Shown piece by piece: positions 28,085 to 38,364 of a stretch of DNA of 64,000 nt. The position numbers and the translations under genes were made by a program. Every line of letters starts with the position of its first letter. Positions within the stretch are counted from its first letter, which is position 1. This DNA comes from Chitinophagaceae bacterium (lineage in GTDB: Bacteria; Bacteroidota; Bacteroidia; Chitinophagales; Chitinophagaceae), in NCBI GenBank assembly GCA_024707305.1, contig JANPZZ010000009.1:1-64000 (forward strand). The letters are read 5' to 3'. Below the pieces are notes generated by a model, which saw only the letters and a list, made by a program, of their open reading frames with translations, did not search any database and was not told where the DNA came from.

Positions 28085-29303
28085 CTAAGCTGGCAACTTA
28101 TCGTGATCGCGATGTGCCAGTTTCCTGTTTTCTTTAATCATGTTTTCCATTACCAGAGCTGCGGAGCCAATCAGTTCAGCTTCATAACCAAGTGTTGAAA
28201 CCTCCACTACCGTACTTGCCGCCAGCCTTGGAATACAATGTTTGTTCAAAGCCTGTTGAATAGGCGCCTGCCAAACTTTACCTGCCAAAGCACCTCTTCC
28301 ACTCAATATCACCAGCTCGGGATTTACGAGGTGTATTAATATGGCAACACCTCTTCCGATATTATAACCTGCTTCCGAGAGTAATTCAATTGCAAACTGA
28401 TCACCCAGGGTTGCGGCTTTAATGACTGCCTCACTATCCTGTTCAAAATGTCCGCTCGGAAAACGTTTTCCCAGATTTGATAATCTTCCTTCTTTTACAC
28501 CCTCCGCTGCTTTCTCCACCACTACAAGTAAGGAAGCTTCCGTTTCAAGGCAACCCGTTTTACCACAACCACAGAGCTTGTTATTATTAAACATGGGCAT
28601 GTGGCTGAATTCGCCTGCAAAACCATTATGCCCCCTGAACAATTCCTCCATTCAACACCATCCCCAAACCAATACCCCAGCCAATATTCACAACCATTGC
28701 GTTCTGCTTGTGCCTGGCCGCACCAAACCTGAATTCAGCCAGAGCTATCAAACTGGAGTCGTTATCGATATACACCGGCAACTCCATTCGGCTGCTCAAA
28801 AATTCTGTGATCGTTTGTCCGCCGGTATTGAAAAAGGAATAGTTGATTCCTTTTTTGAAATCAATAAAACCGGGCATCCCGATTCCTATGCCAATGATCT
28901 TTTTTCTTGCAATTCCCGACTTCGCTATCACTTCATCCATCTTATCAGCCAGTACCGACAACGCTTTTGGATTGTTATGCAGCGGCAATTCAAACTTCTC
29001 AATGTCTGTGACGTGGCGGTTGTGAATGTCCATCAAAGAAATCCGCGTCACCAGCTGGTCCATCGCTACCGACAGTATATACATCGTGTCGGGCATTATC
29101 GAATACATCACCGGCCGGCGGCCACCACTGGAAGGCGCGAAGCCCGATTCCTTTACAAAACCATCCGCTATCAGCTCATTCAGGATCTTCATCGTCAACG
29201 GCAAACTCTTCCCTATCCTTTCACTCAAATCAGCACATGAGAGCGTGTCGGAGAAATAGAATTCCCGTAAGACCAGACCCTTATAGTAAGCCTTCTTTCC
29301 CAT
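28085..29303 (-). CDS. ROK-family transcriptional regulator (one frameshift)
   Basis: The N-terminal winged-helix region (about 1-75: LREFYFSDTLSCADLSERIGKSLPLTMKILNELIADGFV) is followed by a ROK sugar-kinase-like domain. This has a VDND-type phosphate loop (VYIDNDSSLIALAE), VVNIGWGIGLGMVLNGG and the ROK zinc motif CGCGKTGCLE. The two frames join as LNGGLFRGHNGFAGEFSHMP after removing one T at 28643-28644. The repaired length is 405 residues, like NagC/Mlc-type repressors. It lies directly upstream of and co-directional with the second susCD pair, which it probably controls in response to a sugar. An AT-rich inverted repeat lies 45 bp upstream of its start. Confidence 0.9.
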
Positions 29304-29348
29304 GTGTCAGTTTTGCGGTGGCTGTAATGAAATCTTATTAAATAATTC

Positions 29349-29371
29349 TTCTAAAGTATTAAACTTTCTAA
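29349..29371. promoter_or_regulatory. Candidate ROK operator
   Basis: The imperfect inverted repeat TTCTAAAGT-ATTAA-ACTTTCTAA (7 of 9 arm positions match) lies in an AT-rich stretch 46 bp upstream of the ROK gene. ROK repressors such as NagC and Mlc bind AT-rich dyads, so autoregulation is plausible. It is a by-eye candidate only. Confidence 0.3.
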
Positions 29372-29418
29372 ATTTTGCAAAAAACTTATTAATTTTTTTA
29401 TAAACATAGCCGGAAGAA

Positions 29419-29439
29419 CGATGTCCGATGACCGATGGC
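29419..29439. repeat. Three heptamer units, GATG orientation (family C)
   Basis: cgatgtc, cgatgac and cgatggc form a short inverted partner of the CATC-orientation array at 29507-29562, 68 bp away. Both lie between the ROK gene and msrA, which diverge. Confidence 0.6.
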
Positions 29440-29506
29440 TGGTTGAAATGCTGGTTTGCCCCATCTACAAATAAAAGCTGTAAACTCCCTACTCAATATT
29501 CCTCGG

Positions 29507-29562
29507 ACATCGGACATCGATCATCGGTCATCGATCATCAGCCATCGACCATCGATCCTCGA
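29507..29562. repeat. Heptamer array, eight units (family C)
   Basis: The units are acatcgg, acatcga, tcatcgg, tcatcga, tcatcag, ccatcga, ccatcga and tcctcga, in exact 7-nt phase, ending 40 bp before the msrA start codon. With 29419-29439 it can form a hairpin. Confidence 0.85.
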
Positions 29563-29602
29563 ATCCGAACAATTCCCAGTGTTATTCCTTATTATTACTG
29601 TA

Positions 29603-30265
29603 ATGTTCAGTTTAATAAAATCTGGTTGGCTGCTGGGGGCGGTAATTGCCCTGACATCCTGCGCTCAGGCGCAGAAAAAGCCAGCAACGTCTTTAAATAA
29701 TATGAGTACTACCAATACAACGGCGGCTAATTACGACACCGCCACCCTGGCAAATGGGTGTTTCTGGTGCACAGAAGCCATTTTTGAAGAATTGAAAGGC
29801 GTTATCAGCGCCACATCCGGTTATACCGCCGGGCATGTTCCTAACCCCACGTACAAAGAAGTATGCACGGGAACAACCGGCCATGCCGAATGCCTGCAAA
29901 TTGTTTATGATCCTAAAGTCATCAGCTTTGATGAACTGCTGGAAGTTTTTTGGGAAACACATGACCCTACCACACTCAACAGGCAGGGCAATGATGTAGG
30001 AACACAATATCGAAGCGGCGTCTTTTATCACAACGAAGAGCAGCGTCAAAAAGCGGAAGCGTATAAAGAAGCTTTGAATAAAAGTGGGGCTTTTGACAAT
30101 CCCATCGTTACTGAAATCACGGCATTTGAGAAATTCTATCCCGCCGAAGATTATCACCAGGAATATTTCGCCAACAACGAAAACAACAACCCTTACTGCC
30201 GAATTGTAATACGGCCCAAGCTCGACAAGTTCCGGAAAGTATTTAAAGACAAACTGAAAAACTAA
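29603..30265 (+). CDS. msrA: Peptide-methionine (S)-S-oxide reductase, exported lipoprotein form
   Basis: The start at 29603 gives a lipoprotein signal ([20 protein letters not shown], Cys20). Longer upstream frames translate repeat arrays. The catalytic domain has [16 protein letters not shown] with the nucleophilic cysteine, [52 protein letters not shown] and [12 protein letters not shown]. It repairs oxidised methionine (S-sulfoxide) in proteins using thiol reductants. The lipid anchor puts it in the periplasm or on the outer membrane. It has 220 residues and is followed by a strong terminator. Confidence 0.94.
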   Translation: MFSLIKSGWLLGAVIALTSCAQAQKKPATSLNNMSTTNTTAANYDTATLANGCFWCTEAIFEELKGVISATSGYTAGHVPNPTYKEVCTGTTGHAECLQIVYDPKVISFDELLEVFWETHDPTTLNRQGNDVGTQYRSGVFYHNEEQRQKAEAYKEALNKSGAFDNPIVTEITAFEKFYPAEDYHQEYFANNENNNPYCRIVIRPKLDKFRKVFKDKLKN

Positions 30266-30315
30266 AATGGGGAAGTGGAAATAAACTTAGCATAGTGGTT
30301 AGAGAGTATAATATA

Positions 30316-30343
30316 AAAGAGACAACCGAAGGGTTGTCTCTTT
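30316..30343. terminator. Bidirectional terminator between msrA and the T9SS-type gene
   Basis: A perfect 12-bp stem AAAGAGACAACC / GGTTGTCTCTTT with loop GAAG is followed by CGTTTTATT. It lies between convergent genes. Confidence 0.92.
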
Positions 30344-30370
30344 CGTTTTATTACTTCGAAATGGGAGGCA

Positions 30371-31658
30371 TTACAGCTTTGAAAACCTTGCTGAAGCAAT
30401 GCCATCTGATGTGCGAAGTGTAGACACAAACTGTCCAGTCGGGATACCGTCCAGGGTATTTAACCGAATATTGTTCTGGCCTGCGGTCAGGCTGATTGTT
30501 GTACGTTGAATCATTCTGCCACTCATATCGTAAATTTCAAAACTGGCATTCTCACTACGTGTAGCATTGTACTGTACACTTACACCTGACCTTACCAATG
30601 TTGGATACAACATCAGCTCATTCTTTTTGACAGAATGATCATTTTTTGAATTGCAATACGTGGCTGTATTGAACTTTCCCATCCACACCTGTTACGCGAA
30701 GGCGATACCATGCTGCGGTCGCTGTTTTGTCGTACGCAGCATCGGTGTAGTGAAGTGCAGTCTGGTTATTTGCTTCCATATTCACCCAAAACTGCGCAAT
30801 TGATTTGTAGTCGCCGGTTGCAGAAGATGCGCGTTCCACGTCAACGGTTACGGCTTTATTGTTTTCGTTCAGCTCCCATTGCAGTTGTGTTTTGCCTTCA
30901 GCCGAAACACCATTGAAAGTTTTAATAAATGGCGCTGCAAGAATAGCTCCATCAGGGAAAGGGAAACTTTTAAAATAAAGGCTTGCATAACGCGTGCTGT
31001 TACCAGTAGTTTCGTTGTTAGCGCCCACGCGATATTTAAAAGAAGTTACATTCTCTTTTGTCACGGTAAACATTACTTCATAAGCCGCAGTATCAACCAG
31101 GGCGCCAAATAAATATCCAGTGATGTTTTTACCTACGTATTCATTTCCCTGTTGCGAAACCACAATATGGCTGTTGGTTAAATTGAAAGAGCAGATACCT
31201 CCGCCATTCATATTGATACCATTCATTTCATAAAGGCTGCGGCCACTGTTGGTACTGCCGTCAATATCCAAACCACTCACTTCCAATTTAGGTTGCTCCT
31301 CTGGTGTTGACGTGCCTCCTTTCATAAAAGTGATCGTGAATAATATAAAGGCATTGCGGCCTGCTGAAATTTTATATTCAGGTTGAAACGCTTCACCATA
31401 GCCATCGGCTGTGCGGTCGATATTCATCAACTGAATACCGGATGTAATCGAATCGATGGTAACATGTGCATCCACACCTGTGGCCACATCGGAGAAGCGA
31501 TACTTCGCGCCCACCTGGCGGTCCGTTCCGGAAATCAACTTGGGATTTCTAAAACTGTAAATGGGGGTCTGCGCAACGGCAGTTTGAGAAACTAAAAGGG
31601 CAAAGAGTAGAATGCGTACAGGCTTATACAGCATTTCAAGGGTAGACTTTGCTTTCAT
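30371..31658 (-). CDS. Secreted protein with C-terminal T9SS sorting-type domain (one frameshift)
   Basis: A signal peptide (ILLFALLVSQTAVAQ) is followed by a beta-rich region of unknown family (about 30-230). A fibronectin-like segment follows (about 240-340; GKTQLQWELNENNKAVTVDVERASSATGDY..WYRLRVTGVDGKVQYSHVLQF). Removing one T from the T6 run at 30642-30647 joins a second frame as QFKNDHSVKKNELMLYPTLVRSG...SFEIYDMSGRMIQRTTI..GQNNIRLNTLDGIPTGQFVSTLRTSDGIASARFSKL, a typical type A T9SS C-terminal domain. The repaired length is 428 residues. It should be secreted through the type IX system and attached to the surface. The substrate or role is unknown. Confidence 0.82.
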
Positions 31659-32007
31659 AAGTACGGGTATTAATGGTACGGTAATAGGGTCGGTTCTTAA
31701 CAGGTCGGATTTCGCTGGTATTTGCTGCAGTGGCTCTTCGGATTTTTGCTGGCCACTGTTCGCATCTTAACGTCGTATTTTCACCAGCTCAACGATGTAA
31801 AAGTAGACTGGCTTTTTGGATAATGCAAGCCCAGTAAGGGTTTCGCCGGATTACAAATTTTGCAAATACGTGCATATCAGCTATTTGAGAGGCAAAAAAA
31901 AGTTGGAAAATTACGGTGAAGGAATAGGGAAAACACGTATAAATACGAGGGTGATTAATACGATCGGCCTGCCGGGAGTAGCGTCTTTTTGCCGGCTCCA
32001 GAGAAGT
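31659..32007 (-). other. Intergenic leader with inverted and direct repeats
   Basis: No credible gene lies here. On the reverse strand, upstream of the secreted protein gene, there is an inverted repeat CAGTGGC / GCCACTG (31752-31758 and 31728-31734) and a direct repeat of CCAGC-(A/G)-AAATCCGA (31705-31718 and 31738-31752). This could be a structured 5' leader. I do not recognise it as a known riboswitch. Confidence 0.3.
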
Positions 32008-33645
32008 TTAGAGACGGGTGCGACGAAGTTCGAGGAGGTTCAGACCATTTGGCGTAAAACCGGTAACACCCGGCTGCACCAGCCGAACTGCTTTATCGTA
32101 CCAAAGTGGTACAATCGGGGCTTCTTCTATTAGCAGCTGGTCGGCCTGTTGATATAAACGATATCGAAGGCTGTCATTCTCTTCCCTTATGGCGCGCTCG
32201 AAAAGATTGTCGAAGGCAGCATTAGAAAAGCGTGTATAATTAGGCGGTGCTGGATTCTTTGAATAAAACACCGCAAGATAATTTTCTGCATCCGGATAAT
32301 CAGCAATCCAGCTTCCACGGAAAAAAGGCGATTGAGACCCTGCAGTTAATTCAAGCAGGTAAGCTTTTTGAACAGTCTCCACCTGAACGGGAATGCCCAC
32401 TTCGCTCAATTGTTTTGCGATATAATCGCCCATATCAGCATACAGCGAGATGGTTTGTAAACGAATCACGGGCAAACCTTTTCCATCGGGATAACCCCGC
32501 TTCCGCTAAAAGCTGCCGGCTTTTTGCCGGATCATATTGATAGCCTTTTACAATGGAATCGTTGAAGGAAGGAAGACCAGCCGGCACAAAACCAGCCTCT
32601 GCAGGTGTACCCAGCGAATTGCGGAGATATAGAATCATCTTCCGCCGGTCGAAGCCATAATTAATCGCCTGCCTGATTTTTTCAATCGCAAGGGCGAATT
32701 TTTTTACCAATGGATTGTTTTTCATCTACCAGTATTCCCAGGTATTCTATATTAAGATAGGGATGAACCTGCAATTGAATTTTATCTTCCCACTGCGGAC
32801 GAAGCCGGCCCTGCCGGGTCAACACTTCATCCTTAAATGAAGCTTCTATATCATTGATAAAATCAAGCTGGCCCTGTCGGAACAATAAAAACTCTGTGGC
32901 TTTGCTATCAAAAAACGTGATCTTAATTCCGTCGAGATAAGGCAGGCGGTTGCCGAGACTATCGCTTTCAAAATAGTTTTCATTCTTCGTCAGCACCAGC
33001 GCCTGTCCTTCTTCCCAGGCCAGCATGCGAAAAAGGACCGGTACCAACGGGATGGCGGCGGATTTCACGGCCATATTTTTCTACCGCTTCTTTAGGCAGT
33101 ATACTGCAATACTGCATGGAAAGAATACCGAGTATGGGTTGATAAGGACGTAAGAGTCGCAGTTGAAAAACGGTGTCGTTTACGGCAACAAATGGCTGCA
33201 CACTATCGAGTTTATTGTTAAAAATCCAGGCGCCGGGACTAACTGTTACCGGATCCATGATTCTTGACAAACTGAAAACAACATCTGATGCCTGCATTCT
33301 TCGTCCTTTTCCTTCGGGAAAACAGGCATCGTTGTGGAAATAAACGTCTGGTCTTAATATAAAAGTGTAAACGAGTTTATCATCGGAGAGATGCCAGCTT
33401 TTTGCCAGTGAGGGAACGATTTCGAGGTTTTCATTGATCTCCACCAGTGTATTAAATAGCTGGTGCACCGGCCACATGATCGACTGGTTTTTTGCAAAAG
33501 CAGGATCGAGCGATGCAATACCAGTATGTTCATTATAAAGAAATACCTGTTTGCCCGACCGGGTAGATCGTCCGCATGAAAACAATAAGCAAATCAAAAC
33601 CGCCACCCAGCAGCCTGCCATCCATTTTCGCATTTTCACCGTCAT
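32008..33645 (-). CDS. Peptide/nickel-type ABC transporter substrate-binding lipoprotein (three frameshifts)
   Basis: The pieces in order are: signal peptide with lipobox LFSC; QVFLYNEHTGIASLDPAFAKNQSIMWPVHQLFNTLVE...PSLAKSWHLSDDKLVYTFILRPDVYFHND; then RMLAWEEGQALVLTKNENYFESD..LPYLDGIKITFF; then IEKIRQAINYGFDRRKMILYLRN; then AKQLSEVGIPVQVETV..FFRGSWIADYPDAENYL. These are the successive motifs of SBP family 5 (DppA/OppA). One extra base at each of 33030-33034 (A5), 32699-32705 (T7) and 32491-32492 (AA) explains the breaks. Repair gives 544 residues, the family length. No permease genes are adjacent. It probably binds oligopeptides or another small ligand in the periplasm. Confidence 0.87.
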
Positions 33646-33689
33646 TTAGCTTTTGAACGATTAAATTTACAATTCAAACACATAAAGCA

Positions 33690-35379
33690 GTGAAATACTT
33701 CCTTTTCCTTAGCATCCTGTTCTTTACAATAATGGGTACGCAAGCCCAGGAAAAAACCAGTTTTACAAAAGCCGATACCCTGCGCGGCAGTAATGGCCCG
33801 GGCCGAAGCTGGTGGGATGTACTACGTTATGACCTTTCTGTTTCGGTTGATATTGAAAAAAAATCAATCAAAGGAAAAAACAGCATCACTTATAAAATTA
33901 CAAAAGACGGGTAAACCCGGTCTGATGCAGATCGACCTGCAATTGCCGATGACAATCGATCGCATCGAATATGCCCAAATCAAATATGGTTCATTGCCTT
34001 ACCGCCGTGAAGGCAACATGTACTGGATTGATTTTGGTGATCGTGAGTTCAAAGAAGGTAGCGAACATACATTGATCGTTCATTATAGTGGTACACCCCG
34101 TGAAGCCATCAGGGCTCCCTGGGATGGAGGCTGGGTGTGGGCAAAAGATTCACTGAAGCGCGACTGGATTACAGTAGCCTGCCAGGGACTCGGCGCCAGC
34201 GTGTGGTATCCCTGTAAAGACTACCAGGCCGACGAGCCCGACAACGGAGCTTCACTCGCTATCACCGTTCCCGATTCACTCGTGGCAGTAGGAAATGGCC
34301 GCTTGTTGAAAAAAACAACAGGTGCCAACAAAACAAATACCTGGACCTGGGAAGTAAAAAATCCAATCAACAATTACAATATCATTCCATATATAGGTCA
34401 CTACGTAAACTGGGAAGAAAAAATTGCAGGCGAGAATGGACCGCTCGACGCAAGCTACTGGGTGCTCGATTATAACCTGGAACGATCTAAAACGCATTTC
34501 GAACGGGATGTAAAAAGAATGTTTGCCTGTTTTGAAAACTGGTTTGGCCCCTACCCTTTTTATGAAGACAGCTATAAAATGATTGAAACACCCCACCTGG
34601 GGATGGAACACCAAAGCGCCGTGGCATATGGCAACCAATTTCGCGATGGATATCTCGGTTCCGATTTATCGGGAAGTGGCTGGGGAACCAAATGGGATTA
34701 TATCATCGTACATGAAACCGGACATGAGTGGTTTGCAAACAATGTAACCACCCGCGATATTGCGGATATGTGGGTGCATGAAGGATTTACCACCTATAGC
34801 GAAGTACTATTTGTAGAATGTAATTACGGGAAAACGGCGGCTGACGAGTATTGCCAGGGACTGCGCGCAAATATTGAAAACAATGGAACCATTATTGGAC
34901 CTTATGGTGTAAATCACGAAGGAAGTGGTGATATGTATTTTAAAGGCGCTAACCTTTTACATACCATTCGCCAGGTAATTAACAACGATGCAAAATTCAA
35001 AGCAATACTGCGCGGACTGAATAAAGAATTCTATCATAAAGTAACCAGCAGCCGCGAGGTTGAAGATTACATTATTAAACAGTCTGGCAAAAACCTTTCG
35101 AAAATATTTGATCAGTACCTGCGCAATACACAAATTCCAGGGCTTGAATACAAGCTGGCAGCCATTCCCGGTAACAGCAGCAGCTTCAATTTGCAATTCC
35201 GCTGGACAAATGTTATAGAAGGTTTTAATATGCCACTCAAGATTGTGGTAAACGGAAAAGAACAATGGATTAGTCCTACAGATAAACTACAAACGATCAA
35301 GCTGACAGGAAAAATGCCTTCAGAAATTCTTGCAGACCGAAATTTTTACGTACTTGTATCCAATCTGCAGGAACAATAG
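33690..35379 (+). CDS. M1-family metallopeptidase (one frameshift)
   Basis: A signal peptide (MKYFLFLSILFFTIMGTQAQ) leads into an M1 N-terminal beta domain. The zinc site is HETGHEWF with the downstream Glu in WVHEGFTTYSE. The substrate GxMEN-like loop is replaced by HLGMEHQSAVAYG. The signal frame stops at 33914. Removing one G from the GGG at 33909-33911 gives ITKDGKPGLMQIDLQLP and joins the rest. The repaired length is 562 residues, so it lacks the long C-terminal helical domain of classical aminopeptidase N. It is likely an exported aminopeptidase. It diverges from the peptide-binding lipoprotein gene, a pairing that suggests peptide use. Confidence 0.92.
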
Positions 35380-35457
35380 ACAAGAAAGCATCATTAACCG
35401 ACAATTCGTTTTAACCAAAAATCAAGACAGCATTTATTCTGCCGGTAAAATTTCTTC

Positions 35458-36961
35458 ATGAGCACGATCCGCCGCCAAAGTATTATTGCCTCTCTTGTAA
35501 TCTATCTCGGGTTTGTGGTGGGCATGCTCAACGTGTATTTTTTTGGTTCTGAAAAATATTTTACCGGAGAACAGTATGGTCTAACATCCATCTTTGTTGC
35601 AATTGCACAGATGATGGCTGCGTTTGCCAACTTTGCGATGCCATCGGTGCTTGCAAAATTTTATCCCTACTATAAAGACCATCTATCAGATGATAAAAAT
35701 GATGTCATTAGTCTGGCATTAATTATTGGTGTAATCGGATTTATCCTTGTATGTTTAGCTGGCTGGGTATTTAAAGATCTCGTGGTACAGAAATACAGCG
35801 CGAACGCACCAGAACTGGTGAAGTATTATTTCTGGACTTTCCCGCTGGGTTTTGGCCTCACCATCTTTAGCATCCTGGAAGTATATGCATGGAATGTTGG
35901 CAAACCTATTCTCACCAACTTCCTCAAGGAAATGCAATGGCGACTGATTATTACCGTCCTCATTGTATTATTCCTTTATAATATCATTCCCGATTTCGAT
36001 CTGTTCATCAAACTTTATGCATTTACCTATCCGGCGATCGCAGTTACATTGCTCGGTTATCTGATTTATAAAAAAAGAATTCATTTCACACTACAGATCA
36101 GTAAAGTCACACGTAGACTGTATAAAAAAGATTCTTTCATTTTCGTTCTTTCTTTACAGCGGCTTTATTGTGTTAACGCTGGCACAGGTATTTGACCAAC
36201 TCGTTATCGCATCCGTACTGGAAGATGGTATGGTTAAAACGGGCATCTTTGGCCTTGCGCAACTGATGTCGAATGTAATCCTTGCACCCAAGCGTGGGAT
36301 TATTGCCGCGGCCATTCCTGTTTTATCACGCGCATGGAAAGAAAAAGACAGGGAAAAGTTGCAGCGTATCTATCAGCGATCATCGATCAACCAACTCATC
36401 TTTTCCTGCGGATTATTTTTATTGATTGCACTCAATTATAAAGAAGCCATTCACACTTTCCAGTTAAAAGAAGAATTGTTGCTCGGATTCACTGCATTTA
36501 TTATTCTCGGTTTAACGCGTGTGGTGGAAATGGGTACGGGATTGAATGCAGAAATCATTGGCACGTCAACTTACTGGCGATTTGAATTAATCAGTGGCGT
36601 GTTGCTGCTTTGCATCATGTTGCCTATGTCGTATGTTCTTGCAAAACAAATGGACATACTCGGCCCTGCAATTGCAAACCTCGTAGCTATTGGCCTGTAC
36701 AACCTGGTACGATGTGTTTTCTTATGGAAAAAGTTCCGTCTCGTGCCTTTTACCAAAGCATCGCTTTACACGCTATTGCTCGCCGGTGGATGTTATTTTC
36801 TTTGTTATTATTTATTTGATAGTATGCATGGCTTCTGGGGACTGGTGGTGCGCACCGCAGCGTTTGGAATCTTATATGTGGCGGGAACAATTGCGTTTAA
36901 ACTTACACCGGATTCACAACCAATAGTGGCGGCAATCAGGAAGAGGATAATGAAAGCGTGA
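35458..36961 (+). CDS. Polysaccharide-biosynthesis flippase of the MOP/PST superfamily (one frameshift)
   Basis: The membrane protein has about 12-14 hydrophobic helices (SIIASLVIYLGFVVGMLNVYFF, ISLALIIGVIGFILVCLAGWVF, LIITVLIVLFLYNII and others). The first frame breaks after about residue 220. Removing one A from the A6 run at 36124-36129 gives RLYKKILSFSFFLYSGFIVLTLAQVFDQLVIA and joins the second frame. The repaired length is 500 residues, normal for Wzx/MurJ-like lipid-linked oligosaccharide flippases. It would move a lipid-linked sugar across the inner membrane. No glycosyltransferases are adjacent, so the substrate is unknown. Confidence 0.88.
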
Positions 36962-36963
36962 GG

Positions 36964-36992
36964 CGGCAAGCGGCAAAACGGCAAGCGGCAAG
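36964..36992. repeat. Short D-type array (CGGCAAG units)
   Basis: The units cggcaag, cggcaaaa, cggcaag, cggcaag begin right at the flippase stop codon. They are the inverted counterpart of the TTTGCCG array at 37062-37131, with a terminator between them. Confidence 0.7.
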
Positions 36993-37029
36993 TCTTGTTT
37001 AAATTGACAAGGTCATTCTAAGAAATCAT

Positions 37030-37059
37030 AAATAAAGCAGCCGTTAGGCTGCTTTATTT
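37030..37059. terminator. Bidirectional terminator between flippase and NlpC/P60 genes
   Basis: A perfect 13-bp stem AAATAAAGCAGCC / GGCTGCTTTATTT with loop GTTA lies between convergent genes. It is flanked by inverted D-type arrays on both sides. Confidence 0.92.
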
Positions 37060-37061
37060 AT

Positions 37062-37131
37062 TTTCACGTTTGCCGTTTCACGTTTGCCGTTTCACGTTTG
37101 CCGTTTCACGTTTGCCGTTTCACATTTGCCG
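37062..37131. repeat. Heptamer array, ten exact units (family D)
   Basis: TTTCACG and TTTGCCG alternate for ten units (one is TTTCACA), all in 7-nt phase, ending two bases from the NlpC/P60 stop codon at 37134. The 14-nt alternation is nearly perfect. Confidence 0.9.
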
Positions 37132-37133
37132 TT

Positions 37134-37891
37134 TTATTTACCAGCTATCGGCTTGGTTATTCTTCCCGCCCCAATATATCTTTTAAGATAATAAGGATCG
37201 AAAAGATCGCTGACAGTAACGCCTTGAGATGACGACGCGTGAATGAATTTATTATTCTGAAGATAGATTCCTACATGCGATACACCACCGCGGGTATTGA
37301 AGAAAACCAGGTCACCTTCCTGCAATTCTGTAGCCGAGATAATGCGGCTGAATTTATACTGCTCACGTGCCGTACGTGGAACGGTAGTGGCATAAGCAGA
37401 AGTATAGACTGCCTGCACAAACGCAGAACAATCGATTCCTTTTTTGGTGCTTCCACCCAGGCGGTAAGGAGTACCATACCACTCGTCCACATGTTCAAGC
37501 AGGGTGTTATTCACCAGCTCTTCAACTTCTGTGTTCAGTAAAACAGCATATTTAAAATGAAGGGCAGTTGCTTTTTCAACGGCAGCATTTTTTTGTTGAG
37601 GTAGCGGTTTACATCTGCTGTGGATGCCGATTGTGCACCGCTTGTTTTGCGAACAGGAGCCGTAGGCTTAATTTTTACAACTGATGCATCCGTTTCAAGA
37701 CTGATGTCGTCAAGAAATTTGACATCCTGTTTCGAAGCGGAGGTTGAAGTAGTTGATGCGGTATTAGAACTGGTAGAACCTTTTACGGGAGACGACAGCG
37801 AGCTGCTGATGGGCTGGAGGCTGGAGCAGCTGGTAAGGCATACTATTGCCCCTAACGCAACAATAAGATGTTTGGCCATTAGCTTTTTCAT
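37134..37891 (-). CDS. NlpC/P60 peptidoglycan endopeptidase lipoprotein (one frameshift)
   Basis: The N-terminal frame has a lipobox (CLTSC) and a Ser/Thr-rich linker. The C-terminal frame is an NlpC/P60 domain with DCSAFVQAVY (catalytic Cys), GDLVFFNTRGGVSHVGIYLQNN (catalytic His) and KFIHASSSQGV. One base is missing in the T7 run at 37588-37594. Adding one gives RYLNKKNAAVEKATALHFKYAVLLNTEVEELVNNTLL and joins both frames. The repaired length is 252 residues. It should cleave peptide cross-links in the cell wall from an outer-membrane anchor. An array of D units adjoins its stop codon. Confidence 0.9.
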
Positions 37892-38364
37892 TGTGTGAAA
37901 CTCTTAATGGTTTGTATCCGATGACCAGTTAGCTCAACCGAACGTCGGAGCGGATAATAGACACCACTGGCGGAATCTTATCCATTGAAAAAAATATTTA
38001 ATGCAACTTATCTCTCTACCATCGATCATCGAACATCCAACATCGAACCTCGACTATCAATCTCTGATCCGGGCAAAAATATAGGATATTTTCCTTAATA
38101 AATCACTGAAACAAAACGAACAGTCGGAGGGTTTATTGCCCGAAATCTATATGCCTGATTATTAAATTAATACACATATGATTCAGTCCCAAATTAATAA
38201 GATTTCCACAGGCTGTTTCCCCAGGGCAATTTATCCGGAAATTTGTGGGCTGAACTTAAACAGGCAGGTCGTAAAGGTTATGGCTAAGGATATCCGGGCA
38301 GAATAAAACGTCCATTTCTTCTTTCGTAACTTACTGCCACTCACTTTTTACCAGAATAACCACC
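37892..38364 (+). other. Upstream region of dnaE
   Basis: This 473-bp gap between the divergent NlpC/P60 and dnaE genes has one six-unit heptamer array (38019-38060). The remainder is AT-rich, with no gene or RNA that I recognise. The promoter of dnaE should be near 38320-38350, but no convincing TAnnTTTG was found (TAACTTAC at about 38327 is the nearest). Confidence 0.35.
38019..38060. repeat. Heptamer array, six units (family C)
   Basis: The units are ccatcga, tcatcga, acatcca, acatcga, acctcga and ctatcaa in 7-nt phase, with more point differences at its right end than the longer arrays show. Confidence 0.75.

Noticed and set aside
29456..29602. Longer msrA start
   Set aside because: The upstream frame translates the heptamer array; ATG 29603 gives a proper lipoprotein signal.
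36124..36170. Pseudogenised flippase
   Set aside because: A single extra A in an A6 run explains the break, and both halves keep full-length family sequence.
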